A stretch of 64,000 nt of DNA from Trematomus loennbergii (GCA_012861695.1 JAAOOA010000581.1:20001-84000); one strand, 5' to 3'; numbered from the stretch's first letter, positions 1 through 12,041 are shown. The notes: generated from the sequence alone by a model not told the origin. Program-made: numbers and translations.

Positions 1-590
1 AGCTGCATACACTCTGGTGGCTACCATTAGCAGCTAACTTTTCCGTCCGAGTTTTACATAAAAATGGAATTATGGATTATAAATAATTTTTTAAAAGGTA
101 CAGGTACATTATCAACCTATGGATCAACAGATGTAGATTTTTTTTTCGTTTTAATGCCATTGAACACGTCTTTTGACCTAATTGACAGCTACGGTGAGAC
201 GATCTGCCGTAAAAGCCCGTAAAGGTACGTGTTGTGAAGTCTGTGTTTGCTTCCCCTGTCGCAAGTTCGGATCGCTCAGTGATGATACTATACCTAAATA
301 ATCAGTGGACTTCAGCTTTAATAGGCTATATTGTATGTGCAGCTACGATAAGTAATAAGGGTATCTTTATCTTGAATTGTGTGCCGCAGTGCGTTAGAAT
401 TTTTTCGCTCATGGGTCATTTAGACCCTTCTTATGAGACTTGTGTTTTGTTTTGGTAAAAATGGTTCATATCTTCAGTTAGCTGAGATTCTTCCCGTTAA
501 TCTGGTGCTACACATTAATAGTTTCATAAATGTTAAGAAGCCCTGAGACATTATCTCGAACAAAAAACGGTGGGAGGGGTCCAATGGGGG
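1..590. other. Gene-free left edge with a short dispersed segment
   Basis: No credible gene is seen. The segment at about 468-540 (TCAGTTAGCTGAG, then ATTAATAGTTTCATAAATG) recurs in the same orientation at about 25690-25765, so part of this edge belongs to a dispersed repeat. The one open frame (234-458) has no recognisable motif and no coding support. Confidence 0.4.
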
Positions 591-599
591 GAAGAGGTT

Positions 600-1165
600 A
601 AGGAAACAAGTCTTTAGTTTACCTAGGCTTTAGGTTACAGAGGTTCCGGGATACCAAATCTTTAAGATAACAAGTCCTTAGGATACCAAGTCTTTTTAGA
701 ATACAGAGTCTTAATATAATTAGTCTTTAGGGTAACATATCTTAAGGATACAATTTATGTAGGATACCAAGTGTCCAGGATAACAAGTCTTTAGGAAATC
801 AAGTCTTTATGGTATCAAGTCTTTGGGATAACAAGTTTTAAGGATACAAGTTTTTAGTTTACCTAGGCCTTAGTTACAGAGGTTCCGGTATACCAAGTCT
901 TTAAGATGACAAGTATTTAGTATAACAAGTATTAAGCATAAGAAGTCTTTAGGGTACCTTATATTTAGGAAACCAAGTCTTTAGTATAACAAGTCTTACG
1001 GAAAACAAGTATTTGACCTAGGCTTTAGGTTACAGAGTTTCCGGGATACCAAGTCTTTAAGATAACACATCTTCAGAATACGAGCCTTAAGGAAACCAAG
1101 TATTAAGGATACCAAGTCTTTAAGGGATCAAATCTTTAGGAACAATTATCTTTAGGATAGCAACC
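600..1165. repeat. Degenerate minisatellite, 18-20 bp unit with higher-order copies
   Basis: The stretch is built from variants of GGATACCAAGTCTTTAA and GATAACAAGTCTTTAGG. A longer block starting at TTACCTAGGCTTTAGG and running through GAGGTTCCGGGATACC occurs three times, at about 617, 858 and 1014. So short units are organised into larger, unevenly spaced blocks. No coding potential is seen. Confidence 0.8.
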
Positions 1166-1639
1166 CTGCATATTCACACATTAAAAGTAGCTCAATATTT
1201 CATTAATCCCTCAGTCTTTGGAGTTAATTGTGATTATGAGGACATTTGTGGTTAACTGAGCAAAGAGAAGAGTTAGTAAATGGAAATACCAGGTAAGACT
1301 CAAACAGAAGCCAAAAGCTGCAGTCAAGGTCAGAACCTTAAGGTCAACCTTTTGACCTTTTCTGTGTTTTATTACATTTCACATTACGTTTCCTTACTTT
1401 CTAGAATTACCAAACCAAGTGTGTACATGTTCTTTCTCTTTTCTTTCTTGAGGCAACACTGTTGTCACTGCCCAATTTACCGCCAGCTCAACATTGCATC
1501 AGGCAGATGGGGATTTGTTGCAGATAAGCAGGGCGTGACTGTGTGAAATCAGTCTTTACACAGCTGATAATACTGCTTCACTCATCATTCTGTGTAATAA
1601 AGTCCAATCATTTTACATTAAAAGTTCAAAGTAAATGGT
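1166..1639. other. Unassigned AT-rich sequence
   Basis: No recognisable gene, RNA or transposon end. One 88-codon open frame at 1280-1546 resembles no family I recognise and is probably chance. Confidence 0.4.
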
Positions 1640-2010
1640 TCAAAAGAGATGTCAATCACCAAAATCGACCAATGGGTTCCAGAGACACGGCAAATCCACC
1701 CAAATGACCCCAAAGGTGTTGTTTTTTTCTAAACCTCTCTAAAAAGGTCAGATGTCACTTGTTTTGCATCAATCTTGATACAGGGTACTTATTATATGTT
1801 ATAGTTTGGATTCCTAAAGCTTTTATTCTACTATCCCATCATTCAAGGGTGGTTTTCACTATAAGTAATGGTTTATTTTTTGGACGGACACTATCGACGG
1901 AAGATTATTAATTGATCCCTTGTAGAAGTGAAGTTATGGTCATTTGTTCTGGGAATGTCATTTTCTAGCCTGAGACCTGAAAAACAGGCTTGGGGCTTAA
2001 CAGGTTAAAC
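1640..2010. repeat. Dispersed repeat, copy 1 (inverted copy at 24868-25290)
   Basis: Blocks such as CATCATTCAAGGGTGGTTTT (about 1838) and GAAAAACAGGCTTGGGG (about 1979) occur as reverse complements at about 25125 and 24885. The order of the blocks is kept, so the two stretches are inverted copies of one repeat. It is probably a transposon, but the family is not identified. Confidence 0.7.
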
Positions 2011-2226
2011 TGGGTTCACACCTTTTACAATGGGTGTGTGTAATATGTGTGTGTTCTTTGGATAAAAAAGCGTCTAACAAGTGACATGTAATGTTGTGTA
2101 ACTCTGGATAACACTGAACGTCTTACACAACAGTCCTGTCATACTGAATGAGTTGTATTAGTCAGAAAGAATTGACATTGTGATGCTCTGTCTCATCTGT
2201 AACTGATATTAACAAAGACAGAATCG

Positions 2227-2470
2227 GGAGCGGAAGGTGTCGCCATGGCCGAAAAGACACGACGGTGCGGGACACACCAATCGGCGAGTAGGGCGACAGG
2301 ACGCTCATCGACGGCCAGACATCCATCGACGGCCAAAATCGGCCCGGTGTGTCCGGGCCTTAAAGTGGAGAAGAATAAGATATTTAGAAGAAGCAGTTGT
2401 AGTAGAAGTAGAAGTATACTACTATTAGTAGTATTAGTAGAATAAGAAGTTGTAGTATAATTAGTAGGTA
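2227..2470. other. GC-rich segment followed by AGT-rich sequence
   Basis: Positions 2227-2362 are clearly more GC-rich than the surroundings and contain the near-palindrome GGCCCGGTGTGTCCGGGCC, which looks like the end of a DNA transposon. The matching other end is not found, and the microsatellite beside it may have replaced it. AGTAGAAGT/TAGTAGT trinucleotide runs follow. Confidence 0.4.
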
Positions 2471-2479
2471 GATGTGAAC

Positions 2480-2873
<394 letters not shown>

Positions 2874-3043
2874 ATTTTGTTTATTCAAATGAAAAGTGTG
2901 CCTGTAAATCAAATTGATTATTATTATTAGAGTAATAGAATATTTTTTTATTTTGTATCATGGGGTTTTTGTTTTTGTTTTGTTTGAATATAAAAAAGTT
3001 AGGACTCCCCAGACTATTAGCAGCACCTGTGCTAACACTCGGT

Positions 3044-3084
3044 TGGATAATAATAATATAATAATAATAATAATAATAATAATA
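3044..3084. repeat. AAT trinucleotide microsatellite
   Basis: About 13 AAT units with one interruption, between positions 3044 and 3084. Confidence 0.95.
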
Positions 3085-3179
3085 CATGACACTTATACAG
3101 CGATAGGTAAAGCAGCAGCATGGCAACACTGAGAGCTCCTTTCTAAATCTGTGCTGCCAGGTGTTCATGACATGTCACG

Positions 3180-3355
3180 TGTTAGACGCTTTTATCCAAA
3201 GCGACTTACATCCTCAATACTGTGGACAATCCCACAGGAGCAACTTGGGGTGAAGTGTCTCAGGGACACAACGACATGCTGACTGCAGTGGGGTTTGAAC
3301 CTGTGCTCCCCTGATCCCAACACCTACGGACAACCCACTGCACCACACGCCTCCT
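3180..3355. repeat. Dispersed teleost repeat with tRNA-like end
   Basis: It begins with GACGCTTTTATCCAAAGCGA, a motif also at about 7492-7513 and 61827-61850. The right part contains GGGGTTTGAACCTGTG and ends CACTGCACCACACGCC, which resembles the 3' half of a tRNA-derived short interspersed element. The exact family is not named here. Confidence 0.6.
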
Positions 3356-5372
3356 GTTCAGAATAACTTCATCCTGTGTGCAGGTGACACGAGGAACTTC
3401 CTGAATGCTTTCCACTTCCTCTGTTCATCATGGATTGCTTTATTTTCCTTATTAAACCTAGATCATATCTGCATGAGAACATGTTAAAGGAAACAGAAGA
3501 CAGAGCCCTGACTCAAGTAATATCACTTCTGTTTGTATAACCCGTGTCACCAATTAGCATCAAGGCTTTAACAATCTGAACATCATGCTACTTCCTGTTT
3601 CCTCCGTCTATAGCTTCAGCTTGAGGAACATTTCGACCCAAAAACTACATTTGGAAGAAGATGAAAGATGAAAGAGCCACTGGGTAGGGGTTACTGATGG
3701 AATACAATTAAAGTATAGAACATCAGGATGACTGCAATTAAAGATGGACTGTAAATATAAATGAAGAATGGGATGTTCAGACTGAAGCACAGAGATGAGA
3801 ACCAGAGAGAGAATGTGACTACTTTAGATAACTCCAGATCTTGCATCTTATTTGCACACAACATTTTATTTGTAACGCAACACAATACTAAAAAAAACTC
3901 TTTGCAAGGCCCTGGATATTTTGTAATTCATGTAATGCCAATATTAACTTAATTGGATTCTTTAAAGCTGTTAGAAAATACATTTATTTTCCGATTTCGA
4001 TATAAACCTCGCCCGAATCGTCACTGTAGACCTCTTCTAAAGTGAAGCTAGCAAACTTAACACTAGTGTATCTAGTGGCCTAAAAAGAGTTGGTTTGTCC
4101 ATTATTGAAACATGGAGACCCAAGGTGGACATGGACAACATTTTTAACAAAAGACGTTCTCGTGCGCACATAAGAAGTTATTGTGCGTGGGCAAATGTTA
4201 TTTTTTAATATTGTTGTCCCCTTAAGAGTTCCCTGAAAGAAATTAAAGCTGGAATATTATTATATATATTACCTCGAAATGTTGTGTTTGTTAGTTTGAC
4301 TTATTCCCTAACACTGAGTTTGTTACACCATCTTGGAACAAGGAATAGAAATAAAAAAACTGAATTGTTATAATCCTTTCTTCATTGATAATGCAACATT
4401 ATCCATCAAAGTGTGACCCCTCCCTCAGGCTCATCTCTGGTGAGAGATGTGTGTGACGAGTGTTTCATGAGAAGACATTACTCACTGGTTTCTGAGTGAC
4501 TGGTTTCAACATCAGTCGTTGGACATCTCTCACTCTGGGAACTAAAGCCTAAACACAGATTGTGTCACCTCAACATTTCCTGTTCTAACTATCGATGCAA
4601 TCCAACACATGTGGGTGTTGGCAGCGGTGTCACAGAAGCAAAAATGTGTGTTTTAAAGCGTTGCAATGTGTATATTGTATAAGGAGCATAATACAGCATT
4701 GGAAATATATTTATGATACATGTTCAGAAGGTCTTTAATGTCTTATTCTAGCTTATTGCATCATATCTGCACAACATGGCTTTTATGAGTTCAAACGTTG
4801 CTGAATGCATGAGATGCTGTATGGTGACACATACACAGTAATGTTGGGCCAATAATGAAAACTACACATTGAAACGTGACATTTACTCAGCGTTTTAACT
4901 CATTTTAAAACTATATCACAATCTTTCACAACTTAAAAAGACTTTACAAAACTTAAAAACCATAACCAAACTCTGGTCTTGTGTTTTTAAGCACGTTCTG
5001 CTTTCTGTTCTGCACATAAATACATATTGTTCTTCCTTTCCAGATAAGGATCAAGAAGGAAACGACGCGTTTATTACTAGATCCTTGTGTGTTGTTCCTT
5101 GACTGTCCGTGAGCCACCAGTGGACGTGTGAGTCTGGGTCTTATAACCTCATGCTGTTGGACTGAAGCCCAGAAGGTGTTCAGAGCCAATCAGCTTCCTC
5201 CTCCCTGTAAACACACACACTGTGAGGGTACAGTTTGTCCCAACAATATGTACTCTAACTCCTATCAGTTCTTTAGGGTAAGAGACCAGATCAGGGTCTT
5301 CCATCTTGCACTTTAGTAATAATACTTTAGTTTAATACTTTATATTAGTTTGAGATGTTTTGCTTCAGTCAC
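3356..5372. other. Unassigned intergenic sequence
   Basis: About 2 kb without a recognisable gene, RNA or repeat end. Several 60-78 codon open frames overlap on both strands, with no motif and no splice pattern that I can support. Confidence 0.4.
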
Positions 5373-5375
5373 TTA

Positions 5376-6424
5376 TGCCCCTTTCACACCGGCGCTTTTC
5401 CTGTTCACACCGCAGCGGCGCCGCCTCATAGCTCCGGAATGCGGTTCACTTCCAGCTCCAAAAAATTGTCGGTCTAGAGGCAAGAGCTTCGGAGCTATGA
5501 CGCGGCGTCGCTTACGTCGATGCGTGCAGGAAACTAAACCCACCTCCCCTGAACATGGGTAGACTGAAGAGCTCGTCATGCCTGCCTACAAGCAGTAGCG
5601 CTGAGCAAAGTGACTAGAAGGCAACCACACACTTATAAAGTCAGGCAACACTAACCAGGCTTCGTGTGATTCTGTTTATTTGTACCTTACTTTGACCATC
5701 CGTTCGCTGTTATTGATCATTGTGGAGAGCAGGCAGACGTTTGTTATTATAGCAGCTATCGGATGGAATCAATACATGGGCTGCACAGGTTGTCATGTCC
5801 GACTATCACAAGAGAATCATAATGAAAAATACGCCGGTAAAAAGTGCCTGTAGAAAACTGCTTAGCAACAAGTAGTCAGTTTTTAGCTTCGGTTGCTATG
5901 CTAACATCACCCATGTTATACCAGAGAAACTTTCATAACAGCGTTGTGATGCCAAACAGCGTCAATTCAGACTGACACACATTCACTTAAGGGGAACTGG
6001 GGATATGTATCAGCTGCTTGTGTGACAGTCAGACAGTGAATACTTTAGAGCCGTGTGAGCTAACGGGAGAATAACTCCCGTGGAAGAGCAGCCAGCACTG
6101 CAGCGGTCGCTAAATGAAACACATTAATAAACAATGAACCACGGCACTCTGGAGAAAAGTATAAGGTTGGAGAAGTCGTATTTAATTTAATCTGGCTTCG
6201 TATGATTAAAAGCAACACGATCATCGACCCGATGCAGTCCCCCCCGTTGTTGTGTGTGAGCTCCGTTGGGGAGAAAATCAGCGATGTAAACGGTGACGTC
6301 ATGACGCAGCAGCGGCAGCTCTGGCGGTGTGAACAGAGCGGGAGCTGAAAAGGGAAACCGGAGCTGAACCAGAAAAGCTCTCGCTAGGAGCTAGAAAGGG
6401 AAAAGCGCTGGTGTGAAAGCCGCA
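5376..6424. mobile_element. Harbinger-like non-autonomous DNA transposon
   Basis: The left end TGCCCCTTTCACACCGGCGC and the right end, read inverted (TGCGGCTTTCACACCAGCGC), form terminal inverted repeats. Both are flanked by TTA (5373-5375 and 6425-6427). A 3-bp TTA duplication is typical of PIF/Harbinger elements. The 1.05 kb interior has no transposase frame, so the copy is non-autonomous. Confidence 0.75.
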
Positions 6425-6433
6425 TTAAAGATA

Positions 6434-6475
6434 CAATTCAAAGATTCAAAGGTTTTATTGTCATATGCTCATAAT
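6434..6475 (-). mobile_element. 3' tail of an L2-group LINE
   Basis: On the minus strand this reads GACAATAAAACCTTTGAATC followed by a second TTTGAA unit. It is the usual pattern of a fish L2-type LINE end: a polyadenylation-like ACAATAAA and a short tandem tail. Nothing more of the element is recognisable. Confidence 0.5.
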
Positions 6476-7040
6476 AATAATAATAATAATAATAATAGAT
6501 TTATTTTGTTAGCGCTTTTACAGGTGCTCAAAGACGCTTTACAGATATAGTGAAAAGAAAAGAAAGAACAACAAATATATATATAGTTAAAGTCAAATTA
6601 AAATCAGGCAATACAAAAACATCATTAAAAGCCAGATTGAAGAGGTGAGTTTTTGTGAGTGTTTTGAAGCTGGTGAGGTCAGGGCAGTCTCTGATGGGTT
6701 GGGGAGTGAGGTCCAGAGGGAGGGGCAGCGACGGAGAAGGCTCTGTCCCCCAGGTCCGTGGTTGGTGCGGGTGGGGATGGATAGGAGGTTGGCTTCTGAT
6801 GAGCGGAGGCAGCGGGAAGGGGTGTGGTGGTGCAGCAGGTCTGTGAGGTAGGGGGAAGGGGTGTGGTGGTGAAGCAGGTCTGTGAGGTAGGGGGAAGGGG
6901 TGTGGTGGTGTAGCAGGTCTGTGAGGTAGGGGAAGGGGTGTGGTGGTGCAGCAGGTCTGTGAGGTAGGGGAAGGGTGTGGTGGTGCAGCAGGTCTGTGAG
7001 GTAGGGGGGGCCTGGTCATAAGCTTCAGTGTAGAAATGGC
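6476..7040. repeat. Dispersed repeat carrying a 37-40 bp minisatellite
   Basis: TAA/AAT units at 6470-6497 lead into AGCGCTTTTACAGGTGCTCA and AAGACGCTTTACAG, a start familiar from common fish repeats. Between about 6800 and 7012 the unit GCAGCAGGTCTGTGAGGTAG plus GGGAAGGGGTGTGGTGGT is repeated about five times. The overlapping proline-rich minus frames are translations of this array, not genes. Confidence 0.7.
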
Positions 7041-7259
7041 AATGAAATTCTTCAGACCTGAGCTCCTCCAACAATGCAACAGATATAATAAAATACAAAA
7101 ATACAAAATACAAAATTGTGCAAGAAGTCTATATACACGTAAATAGAATATGATATGTACAGAAACAGAATGTAAATGAAATATTGTACATTAAGATGAA
7201 ATGAAATACGGTTTATTACGGTGATAACTATTTAGATAAATAAGGGACAGGTCTGTGTC

Positions 7260-7470
7260 TTCCTCACTGAAGGGACATGTGTAAACTGCAGTGTTATTGA
7301 GATAAAGGACATGTCAGCATGCAGACATATTTCTCAGACGTGTCCCTTCACAGCCTCTCTTCTGACTCCTGATCGTATCGCTTCAGTTCACTTCAACATG
7401 TTTTCAACAAGTTTGCCATCATCATTATAAAGTTAACTTTACGCATGTCATTTGTTATCTATTGTTTTAT
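7260..7470. repeat. Local direct duplication, left copy
   Basis: GCTTCAGTTCACTTCAACAT and GCATGTCATTTGTTATCTAT occur here and again, in the same order, at about 8482 and 8617. The two copies are about 1.1 kb apart and clearly diverged. Confidence 0.65.
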
Positions 7471-7477
7471 GACATTA

Positions 7478-7560
7478 CATATCATTTAGCTGAAGCTTTA
7501 ATCCAAAGCGACTTAGAATACGTGCAACAAGGAAAGGTCAGATATATTCACTTCAAGCGA
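7478..7560. repeat. Dispersed repeat with the CCAAAGCGACTTA motif
   Basis: TTTAGCTGAAGCTTTAATCC followed by AAAGCGACTTAGAAT and GTGCAACAAGG matches the repeat starts at about 3188 and 61825. Confidence 0.55.
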
Positions 7561-7590
7561 GATCTTGCCATAGTACGTGCTGGTGAATCA

Positions 7591-8355
7591 GGCCCCGCTC
7601 ACACGGGACCGTTTGCGTTTATGCACAGTATGCGTATTCAAAAAAGTCTTCCGTTCACATGCATTAGTTTAATTTAACGTGTCTGTTCAAACGAGGCCGC
7701 TGGAAACGCTGTAGTACATATGCCGGGACTGTAAGTGGCGCTGTAACTTCCGCCAAAATACACCAAAAGCCGCGAAGAAGAGCAGCCCGAGCAGCCCCGC
7801 TGCAATGTTGCCATGGCTACCCTTCTGTTTAAGCCCCGCGGCCTGCGGTGTATTTACAACGGGGAAGTTAACTGAAAGAAACCAAGAAGCACGTCTCTGT
7901 GGAGAGGACGGCTCAGAAAGAGAGATATTCTCTACAAATACCGGGTGAGATCCTCCTTTGTCAATATAATGGATCAATGCATGAAATCTGACTCTGTTTA
8001 TTTTGTTTAAGGAGTATATTGGGCGTTAACAATTCTGGTTTGCCTTTTATAATATTATTTCATTCAAGAACCCCTTGTGCGTTTAATTAACACAGCTATT
8101 TTTGATAGTTGCTTCAGCAGTGAGCAGGAGAGGTGGGGAGAGGCGGGGCTATCGTTATTTTTTCAGGAAATATTCGTATAGAGGTGATTACACGGACTCG
8201 GTTGACCCCCAGAGCGTTTAGTTTGCAAATCTATCCACCTTGGGACCCGTTATTGTTTGTGGGGTCAGTTTCTATCGGCCTCGTGTAAATAATAGGACTA
8301 TACGCAAGAGAAACTATGCAGATACAAGCAGTTTTCTCCTCGTGTAAACGGCGCC
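7591..8355. mobile_element. Non-autonomous DNA transposon, Harbinger-like
   Basis: The left end GGCCCCGCTCACACGGGA and the inverted right end GGCGCCGTTTACACGAGGA form imperfect terminal inverted repeats. TCA flanks both sides (7588-7590 and 8356-8358), consistent with a 3-bp target duplication. No transposase is present. The superfamily is inferred from the duplication length alone. Confidence 0.6.
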
Positions 8356-8399
8356 TCAGATACAAGGCCTAAAGTAACAAGTGTTTCCTGGTGTGTTTG

Positions 8400-8650
8400 T
8401 TTTCTCAGCAGTAACTTCCTTTCCAAGTGTTATCAAGATAAAGGGCATCATTGTCAGCATACAGACACATTTCAGTATTATTGCTTCAGTTCACTTCAAC
8501 ATGTTTTAGTGACACAGACAATCCGTAAACATGAGAGTTTCTTTCTTTTCTGTCCTGATCCAAAAGTGTGCAATCATTACAAAGTGAACTAGAGGCTTTG
8601 AAGAAGCTGTCTGCCCTGCATGTCATTTGTTATCTATTGTTTTTAACTGC
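8400..8650. repeat. Local direct duplication, right copy
   Basis: Diverged copy of 7260-7470, sharing the same blocks in the same order with an extra segment of about 60 bp between them. The transposon at 7591-8355 lies between the two copies. Confidence 0.6.
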
Positions 8651-9292
8651 AAATGAACTAAAGTATAAGAAATGTTAAATCAATAGCATCTGATAGCTTC
8701 TGTCACGTCTGTCAGGGAGCTTAACAGTTCTACGTTTCCTCTACTACAGACGTTCTTTTTATTCTATTTGAAAAGTTTGATTGTCTTTTTGGAGATTCAC
8801 GTTGTTGCTTTCATCTTGACTGCGTTGGGGGAGTTTTATAGTATTAGATCGAATGCATACGACATGTGTTGATGTACTTTCCCTTCAGGTGTCCTCCAAT
8901 CACAGCAGGTCATCTGAACACACACACTTTCCCTCCCCAGTGTTTTCACTCTCTCTATTCGGTCTCATTTCACGTCTCTTTGTTCATAACTTCCCCAACT
9001 GTTGCTGTGTTTCACCTTCTCTCTTACCCATCTCCCCACTTTCTGCTTCCTTTCAAATCTTCTAACCCTTTCTCCAGCTCTTAAACACCTCCTCACCCTT
9101 CCTCCACGTTATTTACCCTAACCCAATCTGCAGTGATGAACATATCAGTAACCCGGCACGGACTCAATCCAGATCACATGTTCTGTCACACTGTACGTCT
9201 GTATGTCACGTACACCTGCTCTGATGTGTCGCCTCATGACTGGAAACACATTCAGGACGACTACAGAGAGACAGATATGAAACCTAATCAAG
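8651..9292. other. Unassigned sequence
   Basis: A pyrimidine-rich stretch (8880-9120) gives overlapping open frames of 70-72 codons on the plus strand, but no motif or splice structure supports a gene. Confidence 0.4.
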
Positions 9293-9349
9293 AAAAATAC
9301 CAGAGGTGGGAAGTAACTAAGTACATTTACTCAAGTACTGTTCTTCTCC

Positions 9350-9607
9350 TCCTCTACAGTTCAGAGGTAAAAGGTGTACTTTTCCTCCACTACAGTTCAG
9401 AGGTACATGGTGTACTTCTCCTCCTCTACAGTTCAGAGGTACATGGTGTACTTCTCCCCTCTACAGTTCAGAGGTACATGGTGTTCTTCTCCTCCTCTAC
9501 AGTTCAGAGGTAAAAGGTGTACTTCTCCTCCACTACAGTTCAGAGGTACATGGTGTTCTTCTACTCCACTACAGTTCAGAGGTACATGGTGTACTTTTCC
9601 TCCACTA
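9350..9607. repeat. Minisatellite, about 35 bp unit
   Basis: Six to seven copies of CTACAGTTCAGAGGTACATG followed by GTGTACTTCTCCTC, with small length differences. The long frames in this stretch are repeats of Val-Gln-Arg-Tyr-type peptides and are not genes. Confidence 0.9.
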
Positions 9608-9929
9608 CCTGTATTTAATACCTTTAGTTACTTCACAGATCTGGATGAATGATGTGAAATCTAATCAAGTGTTAAATCAGACGTTAGTTCACCTGGAGTA
9701 AATCCACAAGCTACCCTGCAGTATACAAAGTCATTCAAACTAGCTGCACCTTTACCAGCTTTGAGAACACTTTCATGATCAATCATTATAAAACATATCA
9801 TATATTATTCTGAAATGGACCAATCTGCACAATGACTACTTTTACTGTCGTTACTTTCACTATATTTTGATGAGAATACTTTTATACTTTTACTTGAGGA
9901 ACATTTTGAATGCAGGACTTTTACTGAAA

Positions 9930-10480
9930 CAGAGTATTCCTACACTCTGGTACTTCTACTTTTACTCAAGTACAGGATCTGAGTACTTCTACTTTTACTC
10001 AAGTACAAGATCTGAGTACTTCTATTTTACTCAAGTACAAGATCTGAGTACTTCTTTACTCAAGTACAAGATCTGAGTACTTCTACTTTACTCAAGTACA
10101 AGATCTGAGTACTTCTACTTTACTCAAGTACAAGATCTGAGTACTTCTACTTTTACTCAAGTACAAGATCTGAGTACTTCTACTTTTACTCAAGTACAAG
10201 ATCTGAGTACTTCTACTTTTACTCAAGTACCAGATCTGAGTACTTCTACTTTTACTCAAGTACAAGGTCTGAGTACTTCTACTTTCACTAAAGTACAAGA
10301 TCTGAGTACTTCTACTTTCACTCAAGTACAAGGTCTGAGTACTTCTACTTTTACTCAAGATCTGAGTACTTCTTCTTTTACTCAAGATCTGAGTACTTCT
10401 TCTTTTACTCAGATCTGAGTACTTCTTCTTTTACTCAAGATCTGAGTACTTCTACTTTTACTCAAGATCTGAGTACTTCT
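9930..10480. repeat. Minisatellite, 33 bp unit shortening to about 27 bp
   Basis: Units read GATCTGAGTACTTCTACTTT then TACTCAAGTACAA. From about 10350 rightward the GTACAA portion is missing, so the unit is shorter. The repeated sequence is the subterminal motif of the host hAT element, multiplied. Confidence 0.95.
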
Positions 10481-10811
10481 TTCACCTCGGAAAAATACAT
10501 TTCTGTCCATTTATAACAATAACAAAATACCAACATGATTAAAAAGTTGTTGCAGGAAACAATCAAATTGATTATACATATTTTCTTGGCGGAAATAAAA
10601 GTATTTATTTGTGTCTGTTCTGAATGCCACGTGTTGCTTCCTGATACATTTTGTCCTGTACTTGTATGTCAGCGCCGTGTTGTGTGACTTTCAGCACCAT
10701 TTAATCAAGTCCATCTCATTCTGCACCTGCTGTGTTGGTGACCCACAACAAAGTGAATGCCCTCTAGACACACAATACGCTTTGCATTGATATAACTACA
10801 CTGTAGCTTTG

Positions 10812-11040
10812 TACAAATGACAAGGAAAGCCTTGCATCTTGAATCTTGGGGTAAGGACTCTTCCCCATCTGTATCATTTTAAATATTTTGTAATGTTATT
10901 ATAGTTTTCTTCAAATAATTTTCTATCTGTGTTTTTAATTTGAGTTTGGCTTGTATGTATGCACCATGACACCAAGTCAGATTCCTCGTACGTGTCAACC
11001 TACCTGGTGATAAACCTGTTTCTGATTCTGATCGGTTTCC
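10812..11040 (+). mobile_element. LINE 3' ends (two tail-like fragments)
   Basis: At about 10962-11036 the sequence CATGACACCAAGTCAGATTC leads to AATAAACC-like GATAAACCTG and then TTCTGATTCTGAT, the pattern of a fish L2-group LINE tail with a TTCTGA microsatellite. A weaker tail-like motif (CAAATGACAAGGAAAGCCTT then CTTGAATCTTG) lies at 10815-10850. Both are only 3' remnants. Confidence 0.5.
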
Positions 11041-11099
11041 TGCTGATAAACATGGCCTCATATTTCGAGGCACTGATACTCATCCTAGACGCTTTACAG

Positions 11100-11584
11100 C
11101 AGGGGGTCTACACTTTTTTCAATGAGGGCCACATACATAAAAATATACGAAGGACTGGGTCACTCACCCGACGTGAGGTATATTGTGTATATATATATTA
11201 TTGTTGTATTAATTTGGCAAAATCAATCAAATCTAAGTAAATGATGCTTGATACCCGAATACACAGGGGGGTTATTTTGTTACAAAAAGTGTTGCAGCTC
11301 ATCCCTTACATTAGAAGCCTCAGATTGCTTGTAATAAAGGGAAATATGAAGGGTGTATTTCTAGCTTGTTATCGAAATAAGTTATTGGCAATTAACAGAT
11401 TTGTTAGAAAAAGTTTCCATCTTTAATTGACTGCATTTATTTGAAAAGGGGCTTATTAACACATGAATACTACTGGGTAATATATGTGTGTGGGCCAGAT
11501 TCCATTATACTTTTTGAATTGGCTGAGGGCCGATTCAAATTCGGGCCACATTTGGCCCCCGGGCCGTAGTTTTGGACACCCCTG
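11100..11584. mobile_element. hAT MITE
   Basis: The left end CAGGGGGTCTACAC and the inverted right end CAGGGGTGTCCAAAACTACG form terminal repeats. CTTTACAG flanks both sides exactly (11092-11099 and 11585-11592), the 8-bp duplication of hAT elements. It is 485 bp long. The right subterminal part (CGGCCCGGGGGCCAAATGTG, inverted) is a familiar vertebrate hAT end. The small plus-strand frame at 11241-11426 inside it shows no transposase motif. Confidence 0.92.
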
Positions 11585-11592
11585 CTTTACAG

Positions 11593-12037
11593 GATGTTGA
11601 AGGTCTCAGTCCGATGACGTCATCAGAACCACATCCTCCGTTAGATGCAATCCTTTAATGTAAGTCACTTCATATAAAAGCATCAGATAACACAAATGAA
11701 ATGTAATAACAGGGAGACTTTTAAGGTGGACCAGCTGTTCTCATTTCAGTCAAGCCACTCCTAAATGGACTTAAAGAGAGCAGCATTAGTGGAGGGTGTA
11801 CTGTACCAACAGACCCTCTGAAGCCTCATTAGGTCACTTTAAAGTCAAAGCTTCACTGGTGCCTCTGACCTTTCAACCTGTATGAATATTTCCACTTGAC
11901 CTAAATAGAGTGTGATGAGATGAGGGGCTTCAAGACAATAAGCATGTCGTCAAACTCTCTATGTGAGTGTTTCTAAATGTGGAATTGCTGCTCAGCCCTC
12001 ATGCGTATCTGTGTCTCTTTTTCTGTGTGGACGTGCA
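11593..12037. other. Unassigned sequence with a full CRE palindrome
   Basis: TGACGTCA, a perfect cAMP-response-element palindrome, lies at 11615-11622. No gene is recognised beside it, so its activity is unknown. The rest shows no repeat end or open frame worth calling. Confidence 0.35.
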
Positions 12038-12041
12038 ATGG

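Larger units (their letters stand above)
9301..10490. mobile_element. Tol2-like hAT element, non-autonomous, with two internal minisatellites
   Basis: The left end CAGAGGTGGGAAGTAACTAA and the right end TACTTCTTTCACCTCGG form inverted repeats of the Tol2/hAT-Ac kind. AAAAATAC lies immediately outside both ends (9293-9300 and 10491-10498), an exact 8-bp target duplication, the hAT hallmark. The 1.19 kb interior has no transposase. Its length comes largely from two tandem arrays (9350-9607 and 9930-10480). A fragment of the same family ends at 15314, and another lies in the ppp1r3c intron. Confidence 0.92.

Noticed and set aside
6528..7113. Proline/threonine-rich minus frames of 144-192 codons
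   Set aside because: They are translations of a 37-40 bp minisatellite in a dispersed repeat, open in two frames at once.
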